Assembly: GCA_021029095.1 (NCBI GenBank)
Contig: JAJOHG010000067.1
Coordinates: forward strand, 62,001-126,000
Length of the DNA: 64,000 nucleotides
Source of the DNA: Phellopilus nigrolimitatus
Taxonomy: Eukaryota; Basidiomycota; Agaricomycetes; Hymenochaetales; Hymenochaetaceae
Direction of reading: 5' to 3'
The position numbers were made by a program, and so were the translations under genes. The notes under the pieces are model-generated. The model did no database searches. It was not told the DNA's origin and saw only the letters and a program-made list of their open reading frames with translations. Shown piece after piece: positions 33,110 through 44,023 of the stretch (within the stretch, counting starts at the first letter, position 1; the number at the start of each line of letters is the position of its first letter).

Positions 33110-34318
33110 CTACATGCCAAACCACTCTATAATCAAGGAGATGCTTCTTCGAGCGCAAATTTCTTCAAGCGACTTCGACACTACTCGCAAGAATTCTACC
33201 CGGTTTATCCGGCTCTCGCTGTCTTCGCCTTCTTGAATTTCCCGCAAATGATCGTGCAAGCTAAGGCATGGATAACAACGAAGCACTTTGAGTGCCGGAA
33301 GGAAGCCGCCCGATCCTGTCCCTAACCTGAAACAATTCACCAGTTGTTCCGCACGCTGGGGACGCGCGCAATAGTATAGTTCTTCCAGGGATTCCATAGG
33401 CTCCAAGAATCTCGGATGCACATCAGTCGCCTCACAACGGAAATAGCGAAGTTTTCGTAAAGGCGGGAAATCCTGGATTGCCTTCTCGTTGTTCTCTTCC
33501 ACGCACAGCTTCAAGTCTGTGAGAGTCTCCGACCATATGTGCAGGCATGCGAGGGTTCCTACATCCCTGGGCTTATCGTGTAAGATATAAGCGTCCTCGA
33601 CGAATGGCGCTATCTTTGCCAAGGCGCATGCTATGCTAAGGCCCTGCACCTCAACGCGACGCAGCGCCAGACAGCGTGCAGATGTCTCGGGTGGGAGTTC
33701 AAACGGATGTTGGTAAGCGCTCTCGTCCATGAGCGAAAACTCCTCAAGGTCTGGCCAGTTTGCCATCAACGCCAACGTCTTCTTCGGGAAGCAGAGTGGG
33801 TCGCTCTGATACATAAAGTCCCCATTATGTATGGAGTAAAGACTAAAATGCTTCAGCGACCGCTTGGTTAGCGCGTGTCTTAAATGTTCTGCTACTCGCA
33901 AGTCGACGCTCGCCCAATGGCCATCCAACCGACTAATGCAGATGTGCGTGAGGTTCGAGGACAGGGAGATAAAGTCCGTGATCGCGAACACGATAAGGTT
34001 GCTGAAGCATTTGGATTTGAAAGTAAAGCAGCGCACGAGCTCCGCAAGGTGCCTGTTCCTCGATAGCGTCTTGCAAAGAAGCATAACGTCGACATACTCG
34101 ATTTCCTCGCTATCCTCACTACCCTCTGTAATTGATATTGACTCGTAGAGCTGGCGTATTCCATATAGATACCATCCCTTGCAGACTAGGAGAAGTGGCG
34201 CGAGGTCTGAGGGGCGATGAGAATCTGGAAACGTGTACGGACCACCGAGATATAGCTGGATGATGTTCTCCGTTATCTCGAAAGATAGCGGCGGCGTACG
34301 CGGCTCTGTGCTAGCCAT
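33110..34318 (-). CDS. F-box-like/LRR protein, copy G
   Basis: A 402-residue intact paralogue. F-box-like start PPLSFEITENIIQLYLG...LLLVCKGWYLYG; Leu-rich body with NLTHICISRLDGHWA, WPDLEEFSLMDE, FPPLRKLRYFRCEA and MESLEELYYCA; tail SKSLEEICARRSISL. Near its middle it shares with copy H the wording AYILHDK/AYILHNE and the spacing around it, so G and H look like the most recent tandem pair. Promoter is the two-site bZIP class (TGACTCA at 34570-34576). Confidence 0.8.
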   Translation of the reverse strand: MASTEPRTPPLSFEITENIIQLYLGGPYTFPDSHRPSDLAPLLLVCKGWYLYGIRQLYESISITEGSEDSEEIEYVDVMLLCKTLSRNRHLAELVRCFTFKSKCFSNLIVFAITDFISLSSNLTHICISRLDGHWASVDLRVAEHLRHALTKRSLKHFSLYSIHNGDFMYQSDPLCFPKKTLALMANWPDLEEFSLMDESAYQHPFELPPETSARCLALRRVEVQGLSIACALAKIAPFVEDAYILHDKPRDVGTLACLHIWSETLTDLKLCVEENNEKAIQDFPPLRKLRYFRCEATDVHPRFLEPMESLEELYYCARPQRAEQLVNCFRLGTGSGGFLPALKVLRCYPCLSLHDHLREIQEGEDSESRINRVEFLRVVSKSLEEICARRSISLIIEWFGM

Positions 34319-34869
34319 GATGGCCTAACAGGCGACATTCCGGCAGAATTAAGCACCACAAAAGTGTGGAGCATCAACAGGAGGACACACCTGGGTTTCG
34401 AGAGAGGAGGACACCGCGGGAGTCTCGCCTGGGCTTCTGCGTGGCTAGACGCTTCTCGTTTCGAATGCACAAATCGCGCGGTGTCTGTGAGCGCAAATGT
34501 GCACTATCAGATGTAGAGTAGAGAGATGACACGCGGCGTATCGGCGTTAGAGATGCTGATTAGTCATAGTGACTCATGTTGCTTGTGATTGGGAAAGTTT
34601 GGTGCAATTTAAAAAATCTCGCAATAGACAAGTAGATCGTACAGTATTCATAGGTCGAGGGCGTATACCACTACATAGTAGTACTACTGGTTGATAGAAG
34701 ATTATATTGCTTGTAGGCCGAGTAGATATGCATTAAATGTTAATTATTCGCCGAAATAACGCGTCTTCATCTTACACTGGAATGCCATTTCATCATAACT
34801 TGAGAAATAAATTGCAATTCTGAAATTGACACCTGATAACGCGTCCGCAAAAGAAGGTTCAGTTTATCT
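34319..34869. other. Copy G promoter and spacer
   Basis: Shared leader aggaggacacacctggg near 34379 and the two-site bZIP element near 34556-34580. The rest is duplicated spacer also found near 29.2-29.5 kb. Confidence 0.5.
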
Positions 34870-35015
34870 ACTCGAACCACATGAGATCCACACTAAATGA
34901 AATGTTTCTCCGGACGCAAACCTTTCCCATCGACTTGACTTCTGCACGAAAAACCTGCTCGTCGTCTGCTTGGTCTTTGGACATCATTGGCTTTAAGTCG
35001 AGGAAACGACCAGGT
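34870..35015 (-). pseudogene. Truncated C-terminal F-box-family relic
   Basis: Second copy of the relic at 29486-29640. Minus-strand reading gives GRFLDLKPMMSKDQADD, then FRAEVKSMGKVCVRRNISFS, matching the family tail. It abuts the 3' end of copy H. Confidence 0.5.
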
Positions 35016-35035
35016 ACGCGCAAATGAAGTAGGAC

Positions 35036-36244
35036 TCAATCCGACCAACGATATTGGTCACAGTCGTCTACGCTGAAGGAGATGCCTCTTTGAGCGCAGA
35101 TTTCTTCAAGAGACCTCAACGCCGCTCGCGAGGGTTCTACCCGGTCCACCCACTCATCGTCGCACTCGCCTGGAAAACGCTCTGGATAATCGAGGAGAAC
35201 GGCTGAGCGAAAACAAAGAATTTTGAGTGCCGGAAGGAAGTCGCCCGATCTTGTCCCTTCCTTGAAACAGTTCACCAGTTGTTCCGCCCGCTGGGGACGC
35301 ACGGTATAGTATAGTTCTTCCAGGGATTCCATAGTCTCCAAGAATCTCGGATGCACGTCAGTCGCTGCGCATAAGAAATAGCGAAGTTTTCGTAAAGGCG
35401 GGAAATCCTGGAATGCCTCTTCGTTGTATTCCACCACTCGCAGCCTTAAGTCCACGAGAGTCTTAGACCACCTATGCAGGCAGGCAAGAGTTCCCCCATG
35501 CCTGGTCTCATTGTGTAGGATATACGCGCCCTCGACGAACGGCGCTATCTTCGTCAAGACGCATGCCATGTCGAAGCCCTGCACCCGAACGCAACGCAGT
35601 GCCAGACAACGGGCAGGTGTCTCAGGTGGGATTTCAAACGGATTTGGATAAGTGACCTCGTTCTTGAACGAAAACTCCTGAAGGTCCGGCCAGTTTGCCA
35701 TCAACGCCAACGTCTCTTTTGGAGAGCAAAGCGCGTCGTAATGAGCCGACCACTTCGATCCATATGTGTTGTGAAGGTGAAAATACTTCAAAGACCGATT
35801 AGTCAGCGCGTGCCTTAGGCGTTCTACCACTTGCAAGTCGATGTCCTGCCGAAGGCCATGCAGCCGACTAATGCCGAAGTGCGTGAGGTTCGAGGACAGG
35901 GAGATGATCTGCGTGATTGCACGAACACGCTCGTCCCCAAAACAATCGGACTCATAAGTAAAGAAGCGCACGAGGTTCGCAAGACGGCTGTTTTGCGAGA
36001 GTGTCGAGCTGAGAAGCACAAGACCAATAGCTTCGTTGCGGTTCCATTCCTCTGTGATTGATATTGACTTGTAAAGCAAGCGTTCTCCGCATTCATGCCA
36101 TGCCTTGCAGACGAGGAGAAGAGGCGCGAGGTCTGAGGGTCGATGGGAATGGGGAAACGTGAACGGACCACCGAGATATAGCTGGATGATGATCGCCTTT
36201 ATCTCGAACGGAAGCGGCGGCGTTCGTGGCTCTGTTCTACCCAT
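35036..36244 (-). CDS. F-box-like/LRR protein, copy H
   Basis: A 402-residue intact paralogue. F-box-like start PPLPFEIKAIIIQLYLG...LLLVCKAWHECG (the usual TENIIQ is changed to KAIIIQ); Leu-rich body with NLTHFGISRLHGLRQ, WPDLQEFSFKNE, FPPLRKLRYFLCAA and MESLEELYYTV; tail LRSLEEICAQRGISF. Its promoter is the E-box plus bZIP class (36378-36404), unlike its neighbour G, so promoter class does not simply follow gene order. Confidence 0.8.
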   Translation of the reverse strand: MGRTEPRTPPLPFEIKAIIIQLYLGGPFTFPHSHRPSDLAPLLLVCKAWHECGERLLYKSISITEEWNRNEAIGLVLLSSTLSQNSRLANLVRFFTYESDCFGDERVRAITQIISLSSNLTHFGISRLHGLRQDIDLQVVERLRHALTNRSLKYFHLHNTYGSKWSAHYDALCSPKETLALMANWPDLQEFSFKNEVTYPNPFEIPPETPARCLALRCVRVQGFDMACVLTKIAPFVEGAYILHNETRHGGTLACLHRWSKTLVDLRLRVVEYNEEAFQDFPPLRKLRYFLCAATDVHPRFLETMESLEELYYTVRPQRAEQLVNCFKEGTRSGDFLPALKILCFRSAVLLDYPERFPGECDDEWVDRVEPSRAALRSLEEICAQRGISFSVDDCDQYRWSD

Positions 36245-37127
36245 TATGGCCTAACTGAAGACGTTTTGACAGTGTTACTCGGGAAGAGTGCACTCGTTGA
36301 ACGATCAAGAGGAGGACACACCTGGGTTCCGAGACGAAAACACAGACGTGACAGAGCTTTGTCTTCAACACGTTTCATCACGTGATACGTAGCTGAGTCA
36401 GCAACTCTCGACGCGTTCACTTCACTCGTTTCGTGTGTTTCCAGCTTGAATTTTTATTCTATAACTTTCTTCTTTCATCAGCTCAACGAGAAGGCTCGGA
36501 CCGCGCTACCGGTCTTTTAAGGCTGCTGCTGCGAGCAAATGGCTTGCTGCCATGTCCGCTGCCGATTCTAGACGAGAAAATAGTTTCACCGGACCTGGCT
36601 TTCTTGGAACATCCGCAGCAGAGCGCACTTCTGCCTACGAAACACCGTGCCCATCCTTGCAGTCCTCCCGAAAGCAGTCTATTTCCGCTTGCTTTGACGA
36701 ATGCGGGACTCATCATTGGCCAGCAAAACACCTCGTCACGAGGCGACCTCCGGACAACGCGATCATCTGCGGGGCTCTCGGATTTATGCTGGTCGAACTT
36801 ACGACGCCACAAATAGGTCGAGACGTGCCGTAGTGCTTCTTTATCCGGCTTCTTTCGCCGCTGGACAACATACGGTCGTGCGTGTGGATGGATTTGGAGG
36901 CCGGCGACGGTGCTGGTCTGCAGCGGAGGGCTTTTACCTCGGAAAAACATAGGCCGTGAATATCTGTTTGCTCGCCTCTATGCCTTCGGTATCTCCGGTT
37001 GAGGGATGACATTGATGAATCCGATATACTAGCACGAATACAACAGACTCAAGAGACATAAAAGCATGGATTCTTGATTTCTAGCATTGAGCTCTCAATC
37101 GAACTCTGAACACGCCTGCTGCTGAAT
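36245..37127. other. Copy H promoter and unassigned spacer
   Basis: The first 160 bp hold the E-box/bZIP block. 36480-36600 (gctcggaccgcgctaccgg... to gccgattctagacgag) is shared with the copy I and D upstream regions. A 93-codon plus ORF (36552-36833, MSAADSRREN) has no recognised domain and is not called. Confidence 0.45.
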
Positions 37128-38101
37128 ATGAACGTTTTGCGCCGTCTTTTCGTCTTGGCAGCTGCCGCTGCCACAGGTGTGTCCTTTTTATAAATTAATT
37201 TTTGGCTCTCCGTGCGCTCATATTATTCTGCTTGGAGCCCTCGCGCAGAGCTCGTCCTACACGGATAGCGGGATCACTTTCCAGGGCATTACGGTTGCAA
37301 CCTACGACATCACCATCGGGTTCGTCACTCCGCCGGCCGGCTCTGCGGACACGGATGAGTTTATTGGCGAGATTGTCTCGCCTACGTCGAACAAATGGGT
37401 AAGGCGCCGCCCTGCCCATACCTCTTCACGGCTTTGGATTCACTTGATTCTCTAGATCGGCCTTGCGCTCGGAGGCCAGATGGCGAATAATCTCCTGCTC
37501 GTCGCGTGGCCGAATGGAGACGATATTGTCGCTTCTCCGCGCTTCACTTCGTACGTGCTCCAGTCCACCTGCCTCTCCGTAAAACGTCGTTCTGAAGCGG
37601 TATCGCCTACGCTCACGCCTTATTGCCATACGCGGACTCGACGGCATTTGAACGCACGAACAGCGGCTACGTGCAGCCTACGGCGTACGCCGGGCCGACG
37701 CTCACGACGCTCTCGCAGACGTCCGTGGACGCGGACACGTGGCGCTGGGTGTTCCGCTGCCAGAACTGCACGAGCTGGGCGGGCGACGGCACGAGCGGCA
37801 CCCTCGACACGACCGGCTCGCCCGTCATCGCGTGGGCCGTCAGTGCGTGACAATGCTTATCTTGTATCCGTTTTCAGACGCTGACTGGACGTTTGCTTTT
37901 GCTCGTTCTTGATACGACACAGGCTTCGAAGCCGTCGACGATCCCTCTGACCCGGACAGCAACTTCAGCGAGCACGACGACTGTGAGCCCTTTTTATTTG
38001 CCATGTTCTGTGCTGGGGAGATGTTGACGGAATTCGCAGTCGGATTTTGGGGAGAGGTTTTCTCGGACGCGTCGAGCAGCTCGTACAGCTCATACACATA
38101 G
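37128..38101 (+). CDS. Secreted CDH-type cytochrome domain protein
   Basis: Haem-binding cytochrome domain as found at the N-terminus of cellobiose dehydrogenase, here alone (223 residues) and without the flavin domain. Six exons join in frame: 37128-37176, 37238-37398, 37456-37550, 37598-37842, 37923-37982 and 38040-38101. A signal peptide (MNVLRRLFVLAAAAATALAQ) leads into SSSYTDSGITFQGI, EFIGEIVSPTSNKW, IGLALGGQMANNLLLVAWPNG, TWRWVFRCQNCTSWAG (the paired cysteines of the family) and AVDDPSDPDSNFSEHDDFG, with a short Ser/Tyr tail. Such proteins can donate or accept electrons outside the cell, for example with LPMOs, but the partner here is unknown. I did not assign the axial Met/His ligands with certainty. 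A paralogue lies at 47652-48659. Confidence 0.88.
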
Positions 38102-38751
38102 GTTGACTGGCCATGGATTTTATCATGTTGCTTAATGAGTAGGTATTCTGTGATTTGGGGATGTATAAAATGCGCTTCTCTTTCGAGGAAGTGGTTTTTG
38201 TAGCTAGTTTTGACGGGCCATCAAAGAACATGAGCTGCCTGTCAACCCTTTGCCAATTATCGGCCTTCCAGATACTTAAAGTTGGGTTCATAGCTTCCCT
38301 GCTCATCTGAGTTTTCCACCATGCCCGCGTCTTCTCGTCCTGAGCTCGACTTTTGTTCTTGTTACCAAAAGTACATGTAACTTATCCTTCGTGATAAGGA
38401 GAGGACGAAAAGAAACGTCGGCATCCGCGTGCGCGAGGCCGTGCGAGGCAATGGTAGTCTTCCTTGTGTGTGAAAGCTGGTCGGAAAGCTGTCCGAGAGA
38501 GACGCTATGATGATCAGGTATCTGGTGCTTTGGCAACGCTCACAGATGGCATTTTATGTTGAGCCATGAGGAACAGGCGGTGAGAATTGATTCCGCGGCG
38601 GAGGCAGTTCAAGTTGCCGACTACAAGTGCTTTCCTCCCGACGTTGTGCTTGCTCTGCACTCGGCCACGGCCATCTGGCTGGCCTCATCTCTGCTTTCCT
38701 CGCAACTCTAAGGCTTCAAGCCTCGCAAGCCGCGTCCAGGAGACGCGCACA
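38102..38751. other. Spacer upstream of the Ser-rich gene
   Basis: Contains the 3' end region of the cytochrome gene and presumably the next gene's promoter. No signal-peptide exon for that gene was found here with confidence. Confidence 0.4.
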
Positions 38752-41721
38752 ATGTATCTTCCGCGCCAGGTTGATTGTGAGTCTCCCGCACTGCTCTCAC
38801 GCCTCTGACAGCGACGTGAGAGGCAGCGTTGACAGCGCCGCAAGCGTCTGTCCTCGAATTTCGAATGAAAGATCTGCGACATGTACTGACTGCTTTGCTT
38901 TGTGTGTGTGTGTACAGCGGGCGCGGACGCTCCTGGCGAGCCTACTTCAAGTTCTGCGAACAGCGACACGACTAGCTCCTCCAACGCGCCATCATCATCT
39001 CCAAGCGGCATCAATTCGTCAAGTGCGACGTCGTCCAAGGCCGCCTCGTCTTCATCGTCTTCATCTTCTCCAGCAACAAGTACGCAATCCTCGAGCCCGA
39101 GCACGGCGCAGGCGAGCGCCCCTTCATCCTCGGCTGGAACCAGCACGACATCATCCTCCCCCGCCCAGACTTCGACCACCTCCGGACCAGGCTCTAGCGC
39201 GCCGGTCTCGTCTTTTTCGCAGTCGGTTACGAGTACGGATGTGAAGGGAAGCGCTGCAAGCAGCAGTGGCAGCAATGGCGAGGAGGGTGCATCAGGCGGC
39301 AGCACCGCGTCTTCGACGGGCGCCGATTCTTCTTCCAGCGCGCCCAGTGCATCTTCCGGCACTTCCAGCACCGCCAGCAGCACAAACACGAGCTCTACGT
39401 CGGCTCCCGCGTCCTCATCCGCTTCGTCAAGCTCTGATTCCAAAATTACCTCGTCGTCGTCGACGTCGGCCTTGTCTTCCTCTTCGTTATCCACATCTCC
39501 GCCGGAAGCTCTCACAAGTTCGACCACGAACACGTCCAATTCGGCATCTTCGGCGGCGGGCTCTACTAGCTCGAGCACATCAGACGCGTCAAGCAGCGGG
39601 TCTGCATCCTCTGCAGCCACCGGCTCTTCCTCCAGTGCGACAAGCGCATCTTCCAGCACAACCAGCGGCACAACCAGCGGCACATCTTCGGACTCTCCAT
39701 CGACTTCTACCTCATCCACCTCGCTTTCTGCCTCCGCTACATTAGGCTTTGGTTCTCAGCGTGCCTCATTGACATCCTCGTCCGCTTCGCTATCTACCTC
39801 ATCCTCCGCATCGGCGTCGACCTCTTCGTCGACAACCGTCACGAGTTCGAGCACATCCGACCCGACCTCCACGAGCGCGGGCACATCAGACCCAGCCTCC
39901 TCCGCGTCGTCCAGCGCCTCCGACTCGCTCTCCTCCCCAAGCACTAGCTCTTCCTCCGTGAGCGCGGCGCCGCCATCCTCCTCCTCCGCGCCCGCGGTGA
40001 CAGCGACGCCCACCCCGCCGCCCGACGCGGGATCGGGCAAGTCGGCGAACGGCGGCGGGGACGATAGCGGCGATGGTAGTGGAACCGGTGGCGATGGTAG
40101 TGGAACCGACGGCGATGATGGGGATAACGGGGGCTCTTCATCGTCTGGCGCTGCGCCGTCGAGCTCTGCCGACCCGGCAGATACAGCGCCCGCGCCTGCG
40201 GGCACGCCTGCTGCCGACAGCGGAGGGAACACTGCGTTCGTCCCTCAGCCAGATCAAGCGGGACCGACGTCCGCCCCTCAACAGGATGCGGCGGGGTTCA
40301 CGTCCTCGACGCCGGCCTCCATCTCGTCCGGTACGGAGGTTGATCCACTTGCCCCGACATTGAGCACAAGCGTCGTGCAGAGTCCCGGGAGCCCTCCTAC
40401 GACACTCAGGTGCGTCTTTCTTCTACTTTGTTCTCGGTGGTGCGTTAAAAATTGGCTCCAGCGTGATCTCGACGGCGGCGACATCTGGGCATGCGACGGC
40501 TGTAGCTACAAGCCTTCTACCGTCGCCGACCATCACGAACACTTCTGGGAACGGAACGAGCAGCTATGGGTCACTTCCTGCCACGTACGTCCCCTCCTCT
40601 TTCCGTCCTCTATTCTATCTTACTCACCCTTACGGCCTCCCAGCAAGCACCAAATCTCGGGCGGCGCGATCGTCGGCATCGTCATCTCGGTCCTCGGGAG
40701 CATCGTGTTCCTCGCGCTCATCGCCGTGCTCCTCATGCGGCGGCGCCGTCTGCGCGCGGCCGCCGCGCAAGTGCGCCACGCGCCAACCCCGTCGCGGACG
40801 GCGTTCCTCGGCGGACGCCGCGCAAGACAAATGGAAGAAGAAAGCGGAAACGAAGGCGGCTCCCGCGGCCTGCGCGCGCTGCTCGCGGGCGTCTCCGCTT
40901 GGGCCGCCGCGCGCCTTACACGCTCGGCAAGGCCGCGCGCAGGCCCGGCGATGCGGGAGGTCGGGCGGGCGGCGCGCATGGATGTGTATGGCCCAGGCGA
41001 GCACCTGCCACCCATCACCGGGCTCAGCGCCTCGCCTCTGCACGTGTCCTTTCCCAGTCCCGCCGGCGCCGCGCCGCGCGACCCGTTCGCCGACCCCGCG
41101 CCAGCGTCGGAGGCGGACCCGTTCTGGGACGCGGCGGACGTGCTCCCGCCCGCGCTCTTCGCGGGGCGGGGCGCGCGCGGCGCTGCCGGCGGGAAGAGGA
41201 GCGTCGAGAGCGAGGGGTACGGCGGCGGCCTGCTGGGCACGCAGCCCGCGGACCCGTTCGCGGATCCGGGCCCGTCGCCTGTTCGTCCTGCGGCGTCGCG
41301 CACGGCGAGCCCGGCGCGCGGCGGCACGCCGAACGTGCCTGCGGCTGGGGCTGCGCCGCCGTACTACTCCGGCCTGGCGCAGCTCGGCGGCGTGGACATC
41401 TTCGACCTTCCGGACCTTCCGGACCTCCCCGCTGGGCAGGAGCGTGCGCACGCGCTGTGGGCGGCGCGGCGCGACTCCTATGTGCGCGGGTCGGAGATCA
41501 GTCTCGACTCGGGACTGAGCTGGGGACAGGGTGCGGGCGGAGGAGATCTGCGGGCCGGCGTGTTGCGCGCAGACTCGCCGGCGGGGACGTCTGCCTACTC
41601 TGATAGCACGAGCGTCGGGGAAATCAGGTACCAGGTGCGTTAGCTTTGCTGCGTGGCCGCTCTTTCCGTCCTTTCGATCTGATGAGGGGTGATTTCATAG
41701 GGACTCGGAAGCGCGATGTGA
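38752..41721 (+). CDS. Ser/Thr-rich single-pass membrane protein (mucin/sensor-like)
   Basis: Cell-surface protein with a long, presumably O-glycosylated Ser/Thr ectodomain, one membrane helix and a basic-to-acidic cytoplasmic tail. Exons 38918-40409, 40462-40584, 40644-41634 and 41701-41721 join in frame. The second keeps the Ser/Thr-rich character (ATSGHATAVATSLLPS), which supports the splicing. The last adds GLGSAM and is supported by the same intron in the relic at 46.6 kb. The helix is GGAIVGIVISVLGSIVFLAL with IAVLLM, followed by RRRRLR. The tail repeats DPFADP/DPFWDA motifs. The first exon is uncertain: 38752-38776 (MYLPRQVD) fits in phase but has no signal peptide. The layout resembles fungal wall-stress sensors and mid2-like proteins; no ligand domain is visible. 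Confidence 0.68.
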
Positions 41722-42774
41722 TCAACGTCTTCTACGACACTCGTCGACATGCTGTTTCGTTCCTGCACTTCGCTTTTGCTTCGTTCCATTCGATTTTACT
41801 AGATTTATTTACTACATATATTATCACCGTCGCGCTTTGATATCAACACGTGGATCTCTCACTCATTCGTTTCGACTCCTTTCTTGACCTCCGTCTCCTG
41901 CTATCCCTCTTGCTATCACAGCTATTATCTCCTCGCTCTATCTGGATTTTTGTTCTGGGTCCTGGCTCACTGGCTCGCAACGCTGTATTTTTTGCCGTGT
42001 GCTGTGTTATGCAACTGTATAGGTTGGCGACGCGATGCGTTGCCTGAAGAATGAATAAATCCGTGCCGTATTTTCTTGAGTCGTCTTTTGGAAGCCACTG
42101 TGCGCGCCGTAACAAAGCTTTAGGGACCCAAGTTCCCAACGTTTCGATTTTGTTAGCCTGGAAACCTACTTAAACACTAACGCTACAAAAAAGAAAAAAA
42201 AAAAATCGGCGAAGACGCAACAGCAACAGAGCGCAGAAAAGGGATAAATTCTAGCTTCTCTTCAACTGCACTTTTCGGACAATACTACGAGGCCACGGCG
42301 CTCTCATTAACCAGTTCTTGATCTGCGTTCCGATAAGTTCTTCGCGCAAATGTACTGTCAAACAAGCTGACTCCTGAAAAAGACGCGATGGTCTATAATT
42401 TCCGAACGGGTGTGCATCGGAAAGTCCGATATCGTGTGTTATCCTCAAGTTCGTAGTGGAAGTTTACAGGCCTTGCAGTTGCTGGCGAACAGAATCCTGC
42501 GACGAGCGCATCTTCCGCATGGAGAACCAGAGAGAGTGGCTTGACACGCTCGGCGAAATGAGGCATATTTATATTTCCTTGGTAGCGTGTGCGTGCTCGT
42601 GATATATCTGACTCTATTCTTTCGCCTTGGACAGTGCTCAGAGATCACAGAAACGTGTATATTTGTTTTTAATGCAGCTTCATTCTTCACACCCATTGAC
42701 TGGAAACACCCAGAACCCTGAAGTGTTGGAATACATGACCTGAGCAAAGTGACGGTGTCTTAGAAGCTGTACAT
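41722..42774. other. 3' flank and spacer
   Basis: 41722-42140 is the 3' flank of the Ser-rich gene and is duplicated at about 46680-47060, showing that the copy unit extends past the coding region. The rest has no recognised gene. Confidence 0.5.
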
Positions 42775-43079
42775 GTGGCACAATGCATGTCTTATTCACT
42801 TTGCAGCTACACCCTCTCAACAGGCGAAGCACAAAGGCAACTGTTACCGTTGCATTATTGCTGTTGTCAAGTCTTGAATACCTCCAAGGAGCAACTGGGA
42901 ATTACCTGGCGCAAAGGTAATTCTCTAGGTTATGGCCAGGCACTATATAAACATAGATTTGTACAGGACACAAAGGCATCAAAACAGTAGAACTCACAAA
43001 GTACAAACACATAAGAAAAGTGAGTTGTTTTATACACATGTATGTTTGTATCGGCACTTACAGTGTCATGATAGTCAGA

Positions 43080-43562
43080 ATGGCATCTCAAGGACAAGCT
43101 CGAGGACGGAATGTACATCCATCTGTCTATATCATCTTTGAAGACAAGCAGGAGAAAACAGATTGCGGAAAGATGGGGATACTGCTCAAGGATGAGAATA
43201 GCATGTGCATTTTCTACAAGTGTGATCTTGAGCCAAACAAGAAGTATCAGATATACTATGGGAAGAGGTTCACAGGCACGAAAATTGAAGGAGACCCAAA
43301 ATGCCGTTATTATGCAAGGATTAAGGAAGGCCCACTAAATACAGAAGAGTTCGACAAAATTGAGCTACGCATGGCGGAAATGATGGGTGACGAATCGTGG
43401 GACTCGCAAGAAGCATGGCTTGCAGAATTTATCAAGTTCATTACCAACTTGTGGCATTTAAAATTAACCGATTTCCAAGGATATGCAAATTTACTGATCA
43501 GTTGTGCGACGACTGATGGCCAAAAGATAATCCAAGAACTCATGGCAGGACGGTCTGCGTAG
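43080..43562 (+). CDS. Repeat-associated ORF, unrecognised small protein
   Basis: A 160-residue intron-free ORF (MASQGQARGRNVHPSVYIIF...). It is highly charged, with a Cys/Lys-containing N-terminal half (EDKQEKTDCGKMGILLKDE, YYGKRFTG) and a helical C-terminal half (EAWLAEFIKFITNLWHLKL). A TATA-type box (ctatataaac) lies near 42943-42952 and an AATAAA-rich 3' end with an A-run of about 23 nt at 43639-43661. Part of its 3' coding and untranslated sequence recurs, decayed, at 57060-57330, and its distal flank at 27312-27405. That makes it a repeat family member, perhaps a retrocopy or an ORF carried by a transposon. I know no family for it. Confidence 0.5.
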   Translation: MASQGQARGRNVHPSVYIIFEDKQEKTDCGKMGILLKDENSMCIFYKCDLEPNKKYQIYYGKRFTGTKIEGDPKCRYYARIKEGPLNTEEFDKIELRMAEMMGDESWDSQEAWLAEFIKFITNLWHLKLTDFQGYANLLISCATTDGQKIIQELMAGRSA

Positions 43563-43639
43563 GGGAAGACGTAGATGAACTGGTAGATTCAGTGAATATT
43601 TGCTGTCTTGTGATAATGTCAAAGAATAAATAAATAGAA

Positions 43640-43662
43640 AAAAAAAAAAAAAAAAAAAAACA
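43640..43662. repeat. Poly(A) run after the repeat-associated ORF
   Basis: About 23 A residues, 80 bp after the stop of the 43080-43562 ORF and just downstream of aataaataaata, as in an inserted polyadenylated copy. Confidence 0.75.
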
Positions 43663-43785
43663 GTGAATGGGTGGGGTTAAAAAATAAAGTAAAATCAATC
43701 GGATTCGAAGAGTGGCCTGGAGCAACACCCGTTGACATTGTGCGATTTTTCATTCAGATGTCCATAAGCTCATAATACATGCCTG

Positions 43786-43945
43786 TTAATATCAGGGCTC
43801 TGCAACGTAGCATATACCGGTACATACGTATTTTTGCAAACTGTGTACTTGTACATTCATTATCAATACGTTCCGTATGTTATGTTTTCATGGGCATGGG
43901 GTACGTACGGTACTGATTATTTTTTTGTCTAAAATCGGCAGGGGA
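43786..43945. mobile_element. Remnant of TIR element (inverse copy of 27.2 kb)
   Basis: Begins cagggctctgcaacgta, a degraded form of the TAGGGCTCCGCA(C)CG end, followed by sequence that is the reverse complement of 27190-27311. Only one end is recognisable. It lies about 90 bp from the copy I bZIP block. Confidence 0.5.
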
Positions 43946-44023
43946 CATGGCAGCAAGTCATTTGCTGCAGCAGTTTTGAAAGACCGGCAGTGTGGTTTGA
44001 TCCTTTTCCAAAAAGGAAGTTGC

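Noticed and set aside
38685..39719. 344-codon acidic ORF on the minus strand
   Set aside because: Antisense of a Ser/Thr codon array, which always reads as Glu/Asp/Val-rich; not a gene.
40566..41603. Long alternative-frame ORFs, and minus ORFs 40620-41451, over the Ser-rich gene
   Set aside because: Shadows of the GC-rich cytoplasmic-tail exon; the frame with the membrane helix and consistent splice phases is the real one.
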